Below, piece after piece: positions 17,402 through 26,274 of a stretch of 64,000 nt of DNA; positions within the stretch are counted from its first letter, which is position 1, and each line of letters starts with the position of its first letter. The notes under the pieces are model-generated. The model did no database searches. It had not been told where the DNA came from and saw only the letters and a program-made list of their open reading frames with translations. Source of the stretch: Frateuria_A sp051900425 (GTDB taxonomy: Bacteria; Pseudomonadota; Gammaproteobacteria; Xanthomonadales; Rhodanobacteraceae); NCBI RefSeq assembly GCF_051900425.1, contig NZ_JBHZGK010000006.1, forward strand, positions 233,549 to 297,548, read 5' to 3'. The translations under genes and the position numbers were made by a program.

Positions 17402-17551
17402 ATGCACCGCAAGGCCCACCTGCCCTCGAGAACCTGCCTCGTCTGCGGGCGCCCGTTTGCATGGCGCAGGAAGTGGGCACGCGTGTGGGACCAGGTGCGT
17501 TACTGCAGCGAGCGTTGCCGCAGGCGGCGCACGGGCGGGCCGGTCGCATGA
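17402..17551 (+). CDS. DUF2256 small zinc-ribbon-like protein
   Basis: A 49-residue protein. It follows the DUF2256 pattern closely: MHRKAHLPSRTC, then CGRPFAWRRKWARVWD, then VRYCSERCR. Two Cys pairs (CLVC and CSERC) form a probable zinc ribbon. The stop codon TGA overlaps the ATG of the photolyase gene (ATGA), which argues for translational coupling. DUF2256 genes are known to neighbour cryptochrome/photolyase genes, but their role is unknown. It is too short to be called confidently by length alone; the motif is what supports it. Confidence 0.85.
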   Translation: MHRKAHLPSRTCLVCGRPFAWRRKWARVWDQVRYCSERCRRRRTGGPVA

Positions 17552-19074
17552 CGTGCCTGCGGCTGATCCTGGGCGACCAGTTGAACGCCCGGCATCCCTG
17601 GTTCCGCCACGTGGACGAGGGCGTGGTCTACGTGCTGATGGAAGTGCGCAGCGAGACCGACTACGTGCGCCACCACGCGCAGAAGGTGCTGGGCATCTTC
17701 GCGGCCATGCGCCGCTTCGCCGGGGCGCTGGCCGCCGCCGGCCACCGGGTGGACTACGTGCGCATCGGCGACCCGCGCAACGAGCAGAGTCTGGGCGCGA
17801 ACCTGTCCTGGTTGATCGGGCACTGGCAGGCGTCGCGGCTGGAGCGGATGGAGGCGGACGAATGGCGGGTCGAGCAGGCCCTTGGCGAGGCCTTCGACGC
17901 CAGTGGCCTGCCTCATGCGGTGGTCAGCGCCGGGCATTTCCTGCTCGAGCGCGACGAGGCGGCAAAGCGTTTCGCCGGCAAGGTGCCGCGCATGGAGTTC
18001 TTCTACCGCGAGCTGCGCCGGCGCCACGGGATCCTGCTCGAGCCCGACGGCGAGCCGCGGGGTGGCCGCTGGAACTTCGACGTGGAGAACCGCGCGAACT
18101 GGCCGGGCGACCCTCCGGCACCGGCGTGGCCGTGGCGCCGCCACGACCTGCGCGGGCTGTGGGAGGAGATCCAGGCGGCGGGCGTGCAAACCTTCGGCGA
18201 CCCCTCCGCCGAAGCCTTCGGCTGGCCACTGACCCGACGCGAGGCACGCGCGTGGCTGGCCGATTTCGTGGCGCGGCGGCTGGCCCATTTCGGGCGCTAC
18301 CAGGACGCCATCAGCGCCCATTCGCCCACGCTGTTCCACGCCGGCCTCTCGTTCGCGCTCAACATCAAGATGCTGCACCCGCGCGAGGTGATCGACGCGG
18401 CGCTGGCTGCCTTCGAGCGGGGCGATGCGTCACTCGCGGCGACCGAGGGCTTTGTCCGGCAGATCCTCGGCTGGCGCGAATACGTGCGCGGCATCTATTG
18501 GGCCCGCATGCCCGGCTACGCGCGGCTGAACACGCTCGACGCCCGGCGCCCGCTGCCTTCGTGGTACTGGGACGCGGACACCCGCATGGCCTGCCTGCGC
18601 GCGGCAATCGGGCAGTCGCTGGCGACGGGGTACGCGCACCATATCCAGCGGCTGATGCTGACCGGCAACTTCGCGCTGCTCGCCGGATGCGATCCGGACG
18701 CGGTAGACGCCTGGTACCTGGGCATCTACGTCGACGCGTTCGAATGGGTGGAGCTGCCCAACACGCGCGGCATGAGCCAGTTCGCCGACGGCGGCATCGT
18801 CGGCAGCAAGCCGTACAGCGGCTCGGCCGCCTACGTGAACCGGCAGTCGGATCATTGCCGCGGCTGCCACTACCGGCACAGCCGCCGCCACGGCGAGCGC
18901 GCCTGCCCGTTCAACAGCCTGTACTGGCATTTCCACGCACGCCATCGTGGGCAGCTCGGGCGCAACCCGCGGCTGGCGATGGCCTACCGCAGCTGGGACC
19001 GCATGGACGCCGCCGAGCGCGCGGCAACCCTGGCACAGGCCGAGTACTACCTGGCACGGCTGGACGCGCTGTAG
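17548..19074 (+). CDS. Cryptochrome/(6-4) photolyase-type protein with Fe-S cluster (PhrB/FeS-BCP family)
   Basis: A 508-residue flavoprotein of the bacterial cryptochrome/photolyase class with an iron-sulfur cluster. Cluster ligands are C349 (RMACLRA), C437 and C440 (DHCRGC) and C453 (RACPFN), almost the same positions as in Agrobacterium PhrB (350, 438, 441, 454). GYAHHIQRLM with the His-His pair and NTRGMSQFADGG in the FAD-binding domain are also present. PhrB repairs (6-4) UV photoproducts using light; some relatives act as light sensors. The start overlaps the DUF2256 stop (ATGA). The gene order BLUF, DUF2256, photolyase suggests a light-response operon. Confidence 0.9.
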   Translation: MTCLRLILGDQLNARHPWFRHVDEGVVYVLMEVRSETDYVRHHAQKVLGIFAAMRRFAGALAAAGHRVDYVRIGDPRNEQSLGANLSWLIGHWQASRLERMEADEWRVEQALGEAFDASGLPHAVVSAGHFLLERDEAAKRFAGKVPRMEFFYRELRRRHGILLEPDGEPRGGRWNFDVENRANWPGDPPAPAWPWRRHDLRGLWEEIQAAGVQTFGDPSAEAFGWPLTRREARAWLADFVARRLAHFGRYQDAISAHSPTLFHAGLSFALNIKMLHPREVIDAALAAFERGDASLAATEGFVRQILGWREYVRGIYWARMPGYARLNTLDARRPLPSWYWDADTRMACLRAAIGQSLATGYAHHIQRLMLTGNFALLAGCDPDAVDAWYLGIYVDAFEWVELPNTRGMSQFADGGIVGSKPYSGSAAYVNRQSDHCRGCHYRHSRRHGERACPFNSLYWHFHARHRGQLGRNPRLAMAYRSWDRMDAAERAATLAQAEYYLARLDAL

Positions 19075-19279
19075 GGACAACCGATAGCCCCGTCGCGGCA
19101 GCCGCCCAGGGGCCTCGCCAGACCGTGCCTGGCGCACTGCTACCGCCGGCACGGACAAGCCGCGCGGCCACACACGCGCGCGGTCTGCTCACCCGCGCTT
19201 GCCAGCGAGTTCACCCCTCGCCTGCCAACGTGGCGTCGAGCCCGCTCTGCGGGTCTTTCACCCAGCCAAGGAGACGACC

Positions 19280-19627
19280 ATGAAAGCCGATTCCCTTTCC
19301 CGTATGCCGCGATCCGCCCTGCTGGGCCTGGCACTGGCGGTGGGAGCCGCCACGATGGCGGCCGGCTGCGCCAGTGTCGACCAGGGCGTGGCGGGCTCGA
19401 CCGAGCCGGTGAGCGACACCTGGATCACCACCAAGGTCAAGACCGACATCGCTACCCTGAAGGACGTCGACGCCACCGACATCAGCGTCGAAACCAACAA
19501 TGGCGTGGTGACCCTGAGCGGCAGCGTCGATTCGGCCGAGAAGCGCGACCGCGTCGTGACCGCGGTGCGCAACGTCGAGGGCGTCAAGGACGTCGACACC
19601 TCGCGGCTGAACATCACCGGCCAGTAA
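19280..19627 (+). CDS. BON-domain lipoprotein
   Basis: A 115-residue envelope protein. The signal peptide ends in the lipobox MAAGC, so it is probably lipidated. Residues 45-115 are one BON domain: DTWITTKVKTDIATLKDVDATDISVETNNGVVTLSGSV, then a helix, then GVKDVDTSRLNI (given here only as landmarks: VKTDI, VTLSG, VEGVKDVD). Its role is likely in membrane or osmotic stress, as with OsmY-like proteins. AAGGAGACGACC fixes the ATG at 19280. It resembles the BON fragment at the left edge of the window but is a separate gene. Confidence 0.88.
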   Translation: MKADSLSRMPRSALLGLALAVGAATMAAGCASVDQGVAGSTEPVSDTWITTKVKTDIATLKDVDATDISVETNNGVVTLSGSVDSAEKRDRVVTAVRNVEGVKDVDTSRLNITGQ

Positions 19628-20108
19628 ACAGGCCGCTTCGTACCACGCCTGCAAGCACCTGGCTTCGCGCGCCGCTGTGCGGCGCGCGAGCCACCTTGCG
19701 GTGGGTTGCCCACCTCCGCACAACGGCGGCTCGCACACTGCGGCCGGTCGCCATACGCGTTCGGCTACCGGGAACGCGTCGGCGCAGTCATTCGGCGCAC
19801 CCGCGGCGTACGGCGACAGGTTCCGCCCCGGCATCCGGGCCAGGGCGGCAACATGCCCGGTCCGAGCGGCGGGGCACGGGCCACATGAAGGTCGCCGGGC
19901 AGAGGCGGCACGCTGGCGCTGCGGCGGCCCGATCCATGGACGGGGCGTGCGGCCCTGGCCCAGGGCCCTGCGCAGCGGACCGGCCGTTGCCCTCCGGCGC
20001 CGAACCGCCTCACGTCCGCTTCCCGCGCACTGCACGCTGCGGCACCTAGGCTCGCGCGACAACCTGATCCACGTGCACCGGCCGCGCGACCGGAGGAGAG
20101 CCGATCCC
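19628..20108. other. Intergenic interval without a gene
   Basis: About 480 bases between the BON lipoprotein and the DUF2231 gene. The first part holds a strong hairpin (listed separately). No reading frame here has a ribosome binding site or recognisable protein, although a frame is open into the DUF2231 gene. The promoter of the DUF2231 operon should lie in the last 100-150 bases. Confidence 0.6.
19661..19692. terminator. Strong GC hairpin downstream of BON lipoprotein
   Basis: CGCGCGCCGC at 19666-19675 pairs perfectly with GCGGCGCGCG at 19679-19688 across a three-base loop, and GGCT/AGCC extends the stem outside. There is no T-run, so it would be a hairpin pause or a factor-assisted terminator rather than a canonical intrinsic one. 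It starts 34 bases after the stop codon. Confidence 0.55.
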
Positions 20109-20549
20109 ATGAGTTACGTTGCTCCGCTACGGGGAGCCCCTGTCGCGAACGCCGTCTACGACGTGCTGAACCCGATTCCCTACGGCTGCTTCGTCGCCAC
20201 GCTGATCTTCGACATCCTCTACGCGAGCACCGCCGCGATCCTGTGGGTGCATGCAGCCGCCTGGCTGGTGACCATCGGCCTGCTGTTCGCGATCATTCCG
20301 CGGCTGGTGAACCTGGTGCAGGTGTGGATCACCGGCCGTCGCGTCGCACTGCGGGCGGACAAGCTGGATTTCTGGCTCAACCTGGTCGCGATCGTGCTCG
20401 CCATCTTCAATGCCTTCGTCCACTCGCGCGACGCCTACGCGGTGGTACCGGCGAACGTATGGCTGTCGGCCTTCACCGTCCTGCTGCTGGTCATCGCCCA
20501 GGTGGTGATGGCGCTGGCCCCGTATCGCAGCGGGAGGGTCCTGCCATGA
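20109..20549 (+). CDS. DUF2231 membrane protein
   Basis: A 146-residue inner-membrane protein with four hydrophobic segments (about residues 25-45, 48-68, 88-108 and 118-140), in the DUF2231 pattern: PLRGAPVANAVYDVLNPIPYG at the start and RADKLDFWLNLVAIVLAIFN-type segment in the middle. GGAGGAG lies upstream of the ATG. The stop codon overlaps the ATG of the sorbosone dehydrogenase-like gene (ATGA), so the two are co-translated. The function is unknown; the pairing is often seen and suggests a membrane partner of the oxidoreductase. Confidence 0.82.
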   Translation: MSYVAPLRGAPVANAVYDVLNPIPYGCFVATLIFDILYASTAAILWVHAAAWLVTIGLLFAIIPRLVNLVQVWITGRRVALRADKLDFWLNLVAIVLAIFNAFVHSRDAYAVVPANVWLSAFTVLLLVIAQVVMALAPYRSGRVLP

Positions 20550-21862
20550 ACAAGTGCCTGTGCATGGGCGTTCTCGCGCTGGCATCCGGGCTGCTGGCCG
20601 GCTGCGGCAACAAGGCCGACTACACCATGGCCGAACAGTCGGGCACCGGCAAACCGCCCTTGCCCGAGCCGCGCAACTTCCTGCTGCCGCCGATGAAGGT
20701 GCCCGAGGGCGTGGGCTGGAAGGACGGCCAGACGCCCAAGGTGGCGCAGGGTCTGGCCATTGCCCGCATCGCCAGCGGCCTGATGCACCCGCGCCAGCTC
20801 TATACCCTGCCCAATGGCGACGTGCTGGTGGTCGAGGCGAACAGCCCCGGCACGGAGGAGGTGAGCACACCCAAGCAACTGATCGCCGGCAAGATCAAGA
20901 ACGGCTCGGGCAAGGGTGGCAAGGGTGGCAACCGGATCACCCTGCTGCGGCCCACCGGCGGCCCCGGCGAATGGGAAAAGCACGTCTTCATCGAGCATCT
21001 GAACTCGCCCTTCGGCGTGCAGCTGATCGGCAACACCCTGTACGTGGCCAACACCAACGACATCGTGACCTTCCCCTACACCCCGGGCGAAACCCACATC
21101 GACGCACCGGCCAGGTGGTTCACCGACCTGCCCGACACCGTCAACCACCACTGGACCAAGGCGCTGCTCGCCAGCCCTGACGGGCGCAAGCTCTACGTCG
21201 GCGTGGGCTCCAACAGCAACATCACCGAGAACGGCCTGGCGGTGGAGTACCGTCGCGCCACCGTTCTGGAGGTCGATGCGGCGACCGGCGCCAGCCGGAT
21301 CTACGCCGCGGGCCTGCGCAACCCCACCGGGCTGCAGTGGGAACCGCAAACCGGCGCGCTGTGGGCAATCGTCAACGAGCGCGACGAGATCGGCGCCGAC
21401 CTCGTACCCGACTACCTCACGTCGGTACGCGATGGCGGCTTCTACGGCTGGCCCTACAGCTACTGGGGCCAGCATGTGGACCGGCGCGTGCAGCCGCAAA
21501 AGCCGGAGCTGGTGGCCAAGGCGATCGTGCCCGACTACGGCCTGGGCTCCCACGTCGCGCCGCTGGGGCTGCTGATGACGCAGACCAACGCGCTGCCCGC
21601 GCAGTACCACAACGGCGCCTTCATCAGCGAACACGGCAGCTGGGACCGCCGCCCGCTCAGCGGCTACCGCGTCACCTTCGTCGCCTTCCCGCAGGGCCAC
21701 CCGGTCGGCAAGCCGCAACCGGTCGTGACCGGCTTCCATTCGCCGGACGAGTCGCAACTGTATGGCGCGCCGGTCGGACTGGCGCAGGACCACCAGGGCG
21801 CCCTGCTGATCGCGGATGACGTCGGCAACGTGGTGTGGCGGGTGACGCCGGCGTCGCGTTGA
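20546..21862 (+). CDS. Sorbosone dehydrogenase-like (PQQ/GSDH-type beta-propeller) lipoprotein
   Basis: A 438-residue exported protein. The signal peptide ends in LLAGC, a lipobox. The rest is a six-bladed propeller like soluble glucose/sorbosone dehydrogenases: GLMHPRQLYTLPNGDVLVVEAN, then SPFGVQLIGNTLYVANTND, LRNPTGLQWEPQTGALWAIVNERDE, GGFYGWPYSYWGQH, APLGLLMTQ and FISEHGSWDRRPLSGYRV (each only a landmark). GxRNPxG and NERDE are the usual calcium/PQQ-site landmarks. It would oxidise a sugar or alcohol in the periplasm if PQQ is present; PQQ synthesis genes are not in the window. Confidence 0.85.
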   Translation: MNKCLCMGVLALASGLLAGCGNKADYTMAEQSGTGKPPLPEPRNFLLPPMKVPEGVGWKDGQTPKVAQGLAIARIASGLMHPRQLYTLPNGDVLVVEANSPGTEEVSTPKQLIAGKIKNGSGKGGKGGNRITLLRPTGGPGEWEKHVFIEHLNSPFGVQLIGNTLYVANTNDIVTFPYTPGETHIDAPARWFTDLPDTVNHHWTKALLASPDGRKLYVGVGSNSNITENGLAVEYRRATVLEVDAATGASRIYAAGLRNPTGLQWEPQTGALWAIVNERDEIGADLVPDYLTSVRDGGFYGWPYSYWGQHVDRRVQPQKPELVAKAIVPDYGLGSHVAPLGLLMTQTNALPAQYHNGAFISEHGSWDRRPLSGYRVTFVAFPQGHPVGKPQPVVTGFHSPDESQLYGAPVGLAQDHQGALLIADDVGNVVWRVTPASR

Positions 21863-21874
21863 GGACGCTGCAGC

Positions 21875-23296
21875 TCAGGCATCCAGCGCCCGGCGCAGCA
21901 CCGCGAGGTCGCGTACGAAGGCGGGCCACGCGACCTCCCGCTCGCTTGGGGTGAGGCGCAGCAGGTAGGAAGGGTGGACGGTCGCCAGTGCCTGCGTGCC
22001 ATCGCCGAGCGCATGCCAGCGGCCGCGCGCCTCCAGCAGCCGGACGTCCTTGCCGAGGATCGCCTGCGCCGCCATCGCGCCGAGGCAGACGATCCAGCGC
22101 GGCCGCACGCGGAGCAGTTCGGCCTCCAGCCAGCGGCGGCAGGCCGCCTGCTCGGCGGCATTCGCGCGCGCGTGCAGGCGCCGCTTGCCGCGCGGTTCGA
22201 ACTTGAAGTGCTTGACGGTGTTGGTCACGTACATCGCGCGGCGGTCGAGCCCGAGTTCCTTCAGCGCGCGGTCGAGCAGCTGCCCGGACGGCCCCACGAA
22301 CGGCCGCCCGGCGAGGTCCTCCTGGTCGCCCGGCTGCTCGCCGAGCAGCATCACGCGCGCGTCCGCCGGCCCTTCGCCGAAGACCGTCTGGGTCGCCGGC
22401 TGCCACAGCGGGCAGGCGCGGCAGGCGGCCGCCTCGGCGCGGATCGTCTCCAGCCCGCCCGCCGCCGCCACCGGGCGCACGGCCGGCGCCGGATACGTCT
22501 TGCGCGGCACGGTGGGCGGCGCCTGCACCATCGCCTCCATGCGCGCACTGGCGTCGCGGATCAGGCCGGGGATCAGGGTCGCTTCCGGCAGGTTCTTCCA
22601 GTAGCGCACGGGCATCTCCTTGACCATCGCGTCGACCTTCAGGCGCGCGGGATTGAAGATGTTGGCGAAGTACGTGCGCCAGAGGTCTTCCAGTGCATCG
22701 GCGCCGGGCGCGTCCGCCCGGCTGGCACCACCGCCGAGCGTCAGCGCCTGGCCGTCCCAGTGCGCGCTGCGCGTGGGGGTGAGGATCGACCAGCGCATGC
22801 CGGCAAAGCGCCGCACGAAGAACGGCGCCACCTGGGGCAGCACGTCGTGCTCCGGCTCGAACCACGCGATGAACACGTTGCCCTGCGCCTCCTGCACCTC
22901 GCGGAAGCGCACGAACGCCTTCATCTTGTGCTTTTCGCGGCTCACCGCCTTGGCCGCACGCAGAGCCCAGGCGACGTCGTCGTCGGTGACGATACGCAGC
23001 AACGACCGCTCGCCGTGCGCAAGGCGCCACAGCAGGCGGTACAGCACGGCGTGCCGACGCGCGTCGGCATGCGCCAGCACCCGCGTGGCGAGCACGAGGA
23101 ATCCCCGCGGCACGCTGCCGGCCACGCCAGCGGGCATGGCCGCCGCTGGCGCGCCCGTATCGACAGTCAGCAGGCCCGCCTGGCCGCCGACCTGCCACGC
23201 CACCTGCTCGGGCGGCACGCCCCCGGCCAGCAGCGCACGCGCCCGGCCGCGCCATTCGGCCAGGTCGGCGCCGTCGGCCAGTTGCACCAGGCGCAT
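21875..23296 (-). CDS. UdgX-type uracil-DNA glycosylase fused to DUF4130
   Basis: A 473-residue two-domain repair protein. Residues 1-250 are the DUF4130 domain found next to UdgX. Residues 280-470 are a family 4/5-like uracil-DNA glycosylase: GEQPGDQED at 319-327, PFVGPSGQLLDRAL, TVKHFKF, and the UdgX-specific loop KRRLH at 371-375. H375 matches the His that forms a covalent bond with DNA in UdgX. C292, C295, C386 and C404 are the Fe-S ligands. The start (ATG at 23296) overlaps the stop of the upstream radical SAM gene, TGATG. The two genes are known companions and form one operon. Confidence 0.88.
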   Translation of the reverse strand: MRLVQLADGADLAEWRGRARALLAGGVPPEQVAWQVGGQAGLLTVDTGAPAAAMPAGVAGSVPRGFLVLATRVLAHADARRHAVLYRLLWRLAHGERSLLRIVTDDDVAWALRAAKAVSREKHKMKAFVRFREVQEAQGNVFIAWFEPEHDVLPQVAPFFVRRFAGMRWSILTPTRSAHWDGQALTLGGGASRADAPGADALEDLWRTYFANIFNPARLKVDAMVKEMPVRYWKNLPEATLIPGLIRDASARMEAMVQAPPTVPRKTYPAPAVRPVAAAGGLETIRAEAAACRACPLWQPATQTVFGEGPADARVMLLGEQPGDQEDLAGRPFVGPSGQLLDRALKELGLDRRAMYVTNTVKHFKFEPRGKRRLHARANAAEQAACRRWLEAELLRVRPRWIVCLGAMAAQAILGKDVRLLEARGRWHALGDGTQALATVHPSYLLRLTPSEREVAWPAFVRDLAVLRRALDA

Positions 23297-24516
23297 CAGT
23301 GGCCGAACAGGTCGGCCTGCCGCGGCGGTTCGCTCGCGGTGGCGCGCAAGGCGCTGGTCTCGCCCTCGGCGCGGGGGCGATGGTCGAGCGTGGCGACGAA
23401 CGGTGCCACCTTGCGCATCGGCACGCGCAGCTTGACCAGGTCGTCGTAGCGCACGCGCCGGTGGCGGCGCATCGCCAGCAGTTTCTTCACCGTGGTGACG
23501 CCCAGCCCCGGTACCCGCAGCAGCGTCTCGCGCGGCGCGGTGTTGAGGTCGACCGGGAACTGCTCGCGGTGGCGCAGTGCCCAGGCGAGCTTCGGGTCGA
23601 TGTCCAGGTCGAGCATGCCGCTGGCATCCGGCGGTGCGATCTCGGCCACGTCGAACCCGTAGAAGCGCATCAGCCAGTCGGCCTGGTAGAGCCGGTGCTC
23701 GCGCACCAGCGGCGGCGGCCGCAGCGGCAGCGCCCTGGAAGCATCCGGGATCGGGCTGAAGGCGGAGAAGTACACGCGCTTGAGCCGGTAGTTGGAATAC
23801 AGGTTGCCGCTGGTGGTCAGCACGTCGCGGTCGCTTGCGTCGTCCGCGCCGACGATCATCTGCGTGCTCTGCCCGGCCGGCGCGAACCGCGGCGCCTTCT
23901 TCTCGGCCTTCGCCTCCTCGATGTTCAGGCGCATCCGGCCCATCGCCCGGCGGATGTCGCGCTGGTCCTTCTCCGGCGCGAGCGCCTTGAGGCCGCCCTC
24001 GGTCGGCATCTCGACATTGATGCTGAGGCGGTCGGCCCAGCGTCCGGCGGCGGCGAGCAGCTCGGGCGAGGCGTCGGGAATCGTCTTCAGGTGGATGTAG
24101 CCGCCGAAACGCTCTTCCTGGCGCAGGCGGCGAGCGACCTCCACCAGCATCTCCATGGTGTAGTCGCTCGAGCGGATGATGCCCGAGGAAAGGAACAGGC
24201 CCTCGATGTAGTTGCGGCGGTAGAAGTCCATCGTCAGCTGCACCACCTCCTCCACCGTGAAGCGCGCGCGCCGCACGTTGGAACTGCGCCGGTTGATGCA
24301 GTAGGCGCAGTCGTAGATGCAGAAGTTGGTGAGCAGGATCTTCAGCAGGGAGATGCAGCGCCCGTCCGGTGCATACGCGTGGCAGATGCCCATGCCCTCG
24401 TTCGAGCCGATGCCGCCGCTGGACCGCGCATCGCGCTTCTGCCCGCCGCTGGACGAGCACGAGGCGTCGTACTTGGCCGCGTCGGCCAGCAGGGCAAGTT
24501 TCTCGCTGAGCTTCAT
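23296..24516 (-). CDS. Putative DNA modification/repair radical SAM protein linked to UdgX
   Basis: A 406-residue radical SAM enzyme with the cluster motif CIYDCAYC (C66, C70, C73). The C-terminal part (about residues 320-370) is a helix-hairpin-helix-like DNA-binding segment: LNTAPRETLLRVPGLGVTTVKKLLAM. The family is the UDG-linked radical SAM group (TIGR03916-type), whose chemistry is not known but is assumed to act on DNA bases. Other landmarks are KTIPDASPELL, GADDASDRDVL and YYSNYRLKRVYFSAF-type residues. It is the first gene of the pair; its TGA overlaps the ATG of the UdgX gene. The last residues (ALRATASEPPRQADLFGH) form a polar tail. Confidence 0.88.
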   Translation of the reverse strand: MKLSEKLALLADAAKYDASCSSSGGQKRDARSSGGIGSNEGMGICHAYAPDGRCISLLKILLTNFCIYDCAYCINRRSSNVRRARFTVEEVVQLTMDFYRRNYIEGLFLSSGIIRSSDYTMEMLVEVARRLRQEERFGGYIHLKTIPDASPELLAAAGRWADRLSINVEMPTEGGLKALAPEKDQRDIRRAMGRMRLNIEEAKAEKKAPRFAPAGQSTQMIVGADDASDRDVLTTSGNLYSNYRLKRVYFSAFSPIPDASRALPLRPPPLVREHRLYQADWLMRFYGFDVAEIAPPDASGMLDLDIDPKLAWALRHREQFPVDLNTAPRETLLRVPGLGVTTVKKLLAMRRHRRVRYDDLVKLRVPMRKVAPFVATLDHRPRAEGETSALRATASEPPRQADLFGH

Positions 24517-24714
24517 CGGGTGATTATCCTGCCCACCGCCGTCTCACCGCGTGAGAACCGGGCGACCGGATGCCGCAGGCCTGCGCGCCATTCAGGGGGT
24601 GTTCCCTGGCCGCGCCGCTGCCTGCGCTGGAAGTCACGACCATGACCGATGCCACAGGCAGCGCGCCGTGCACGCCGACTAGCGTCGCGGTTCCCGACGT
24701 CACAGGTATCCCGC

Positions 24715-26274
24715 ATGGCCGGCACGCCTCCCGCACCGTTCGTTCCGCTCGTCGCCTCCTTCGTGCTGGCCCTCGCCGCGCCCGCGCACGCCACGCCACC
24801 GACGACCACCCACCCGCACCCGGGCTGCACGAGCCTTCCGGCGCAGGCGTGCCTCGCGCAGGCCATCGAGGCGATGGGCGGGCGCGCGCGGCTGCAGTCG
24901 GTCAGGGAGGTCGAGCTGCAGGGCATGGGCCACACGCTGCTGATGGAACAGTCCTACCGGCAGGCACCGTTCCTCGCCTCCTACCAGCGCTTCCACGAAT
25001 GGCTGGACTTCGACGATGGCCGCGTACGCAGCGAGCAGACCATCACCTGGCCACAGGCGGGCGGCACCAGCCCTACCGAGGTCGCCTCCACCCAGGTGAT
25101 GACGCCGTCCGGCGGCGACTACCGCGCGGGTGGCCGCTCGCTGCCGCTGCCCGCCTCGGCCCGCGCCGCGAGCGAGGAACGGCTGCAACTGGATCCGCTG
25201 CGGCTGCTGCTCACCGCCGCCGCGGCGCAGGACCTGCAGGCCGCCCCGCCGGTGTCGCTGCACGGCACGCCGCACGACGTGCTCACGTTCGTCTATCACG
25301 GCCGCCCGCTCGCCCTCCTGCTCGACCCGGTCAGCCACCTGCCCGACGCCGTGGAGCGCACGCGCACGTTCGACGATTTCTGGTACGCGTGGGGCGACGT
25401 GCGCGAACGGATCTACTTCGACAACTGGATTCTCGTCGACGGCATCAGCTATCCGACCACCCGCATCGAGGAACGCAACGGCGCGGTCTGGCGGTCCACC
25501 CAGGCGCTGTCCGTGCACTTCAACGGGACAGAGGACCCGGCGCGCTTCACCACGGAGCATGCACTCGCGGCGGACGCGGCAGCTGCCCCGTCGCGCTGGG
25601 AGCGGCCCTTCGATCCGCAGGGGCATGTCGAAGTGGCTCCGGGCGTGGACTTCTACCCGGGCGCGTGGAACACCGCGGTCATCCGGCAGGACGACGGCGT
25701 GGTGGTACTGGAGACGCCGATCTCGCCGGTCTATACCCGGGGCCTCCTGGCGCAGGCGCACGCGCGTTATCCCGGACTGCCGATCAAGGCGGTCCTCACC
25801 AGCTCCGACGCCTGGCCGCATGCCGCCGGCGTGCGCGAGGCGGTCGCCGGTGGCCTGCCGGTGTACGCGCTGGACCTCAACCTGCCCTTGCTGCGGCGGC
25901 TGCTCGACGCACCCCACGCGCTGCACCCGGACAGCTTGCAGGACCATCCGCGAACGCCGGTCTGGCGCGTAGTGTCCGGACGCACGGTGATCGGCCGGGG
26001 CGACAACCGGATCGAACTCTACCCGCTGCGCGGTGCCGACACCGGGCGCCAGTACATGGTGTATTTCCCGGCCCGGCAGTTGCTCTACGCCAGCGACACG
26101 CTGGTCCTCGATCCCAAGAGCGGCGAGCTGTACCAGCCCGAGCTGATGCACGAGGTCATGCAGGCGGTGGCGCGCGAGCACCTGGCGGTGCGTACCGTGT
26201 TCGCCATGCATCAAGGGCCCACGCCCTGGAGCCAGGTGGTGCAGAAAGTGGAAGCGGCGCGCCGCGGCCCCTAG
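24715..26274 (+). CDS. Exported metallo-beta-lactamase-fold-like protein without metal-binding motif
   Basis: A 519-residue exported protein; a signal peptide covers residues 1-27. The N-terminal half (residues 28-290) is a beta-rich domain of unknown role. The second half resembles an MBL-fold protein: VEVAPGVDFYPGAWNTAVIRQDDGVVVLETPIS is the usual opening, but the next strand reads LTSSDAWPHAAGV where active enzymes have HxHxDH. The later strand GRTVIGRGDNRIELYPL and LLYASDTLVLD follow the fold, and QYMVYFP replaces the usual ligand context. It is therefore probably not a zinc hydrolase of the usual type; it may bind rather than cleave. No operon partner is evident. Confidence 0.62.
   Translation: MAGTPPAPFVPLVASFVLALAAPAHATPPTTTHPHPGCTSLPAQACLAQAIEAMGGRARLQSVREVELQGMGHTLLMEQSYRQAPFLASYQRFHEWLDFDDGRVRSEQTITWPQAGGTSPTEVASTQVMTPSGGDYRAGGRSLPLPASARAASEERLQLDPLRLLLTAAAAQDLQAAPPVSLHGTPHDVLTFVYHGRPLALLLDPVSHLPDAVERTRTFDDFWYAWGDVRERIYFDNWILVDGISYPTTRIEERNGAVWRSTQALSVHFNGTEDPARFTTEHALAADAAAAPSRWERPFDPQGHVEVAPGVDFYPGAWNTAVIRQDDGVVVLETPISPVYTRGLLAQAHARYPGLPIKAVLTSSDAWPHAAGVREAVAGGLPVYALDLNLPLLRRLLDAPHALHPDSLQDHPRTPVWRVVSGRTVIGRGDNRIELYPLRGADTGRQYMVYFPARQLLYASDTLVLDPKSGELYQPELMHEVMQAVAREHLAVRTVFAMHQGPTPWSQVVQKVEAARRGP

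Noticed and set aside
21875..24460. An 861-codon fusion of radical SAM region and UdgX
   Set aside because: The radical SAM protein is encoded in a different frame with CxxxCxxC; UdgX starts at 23296 where TGATG overlaps.
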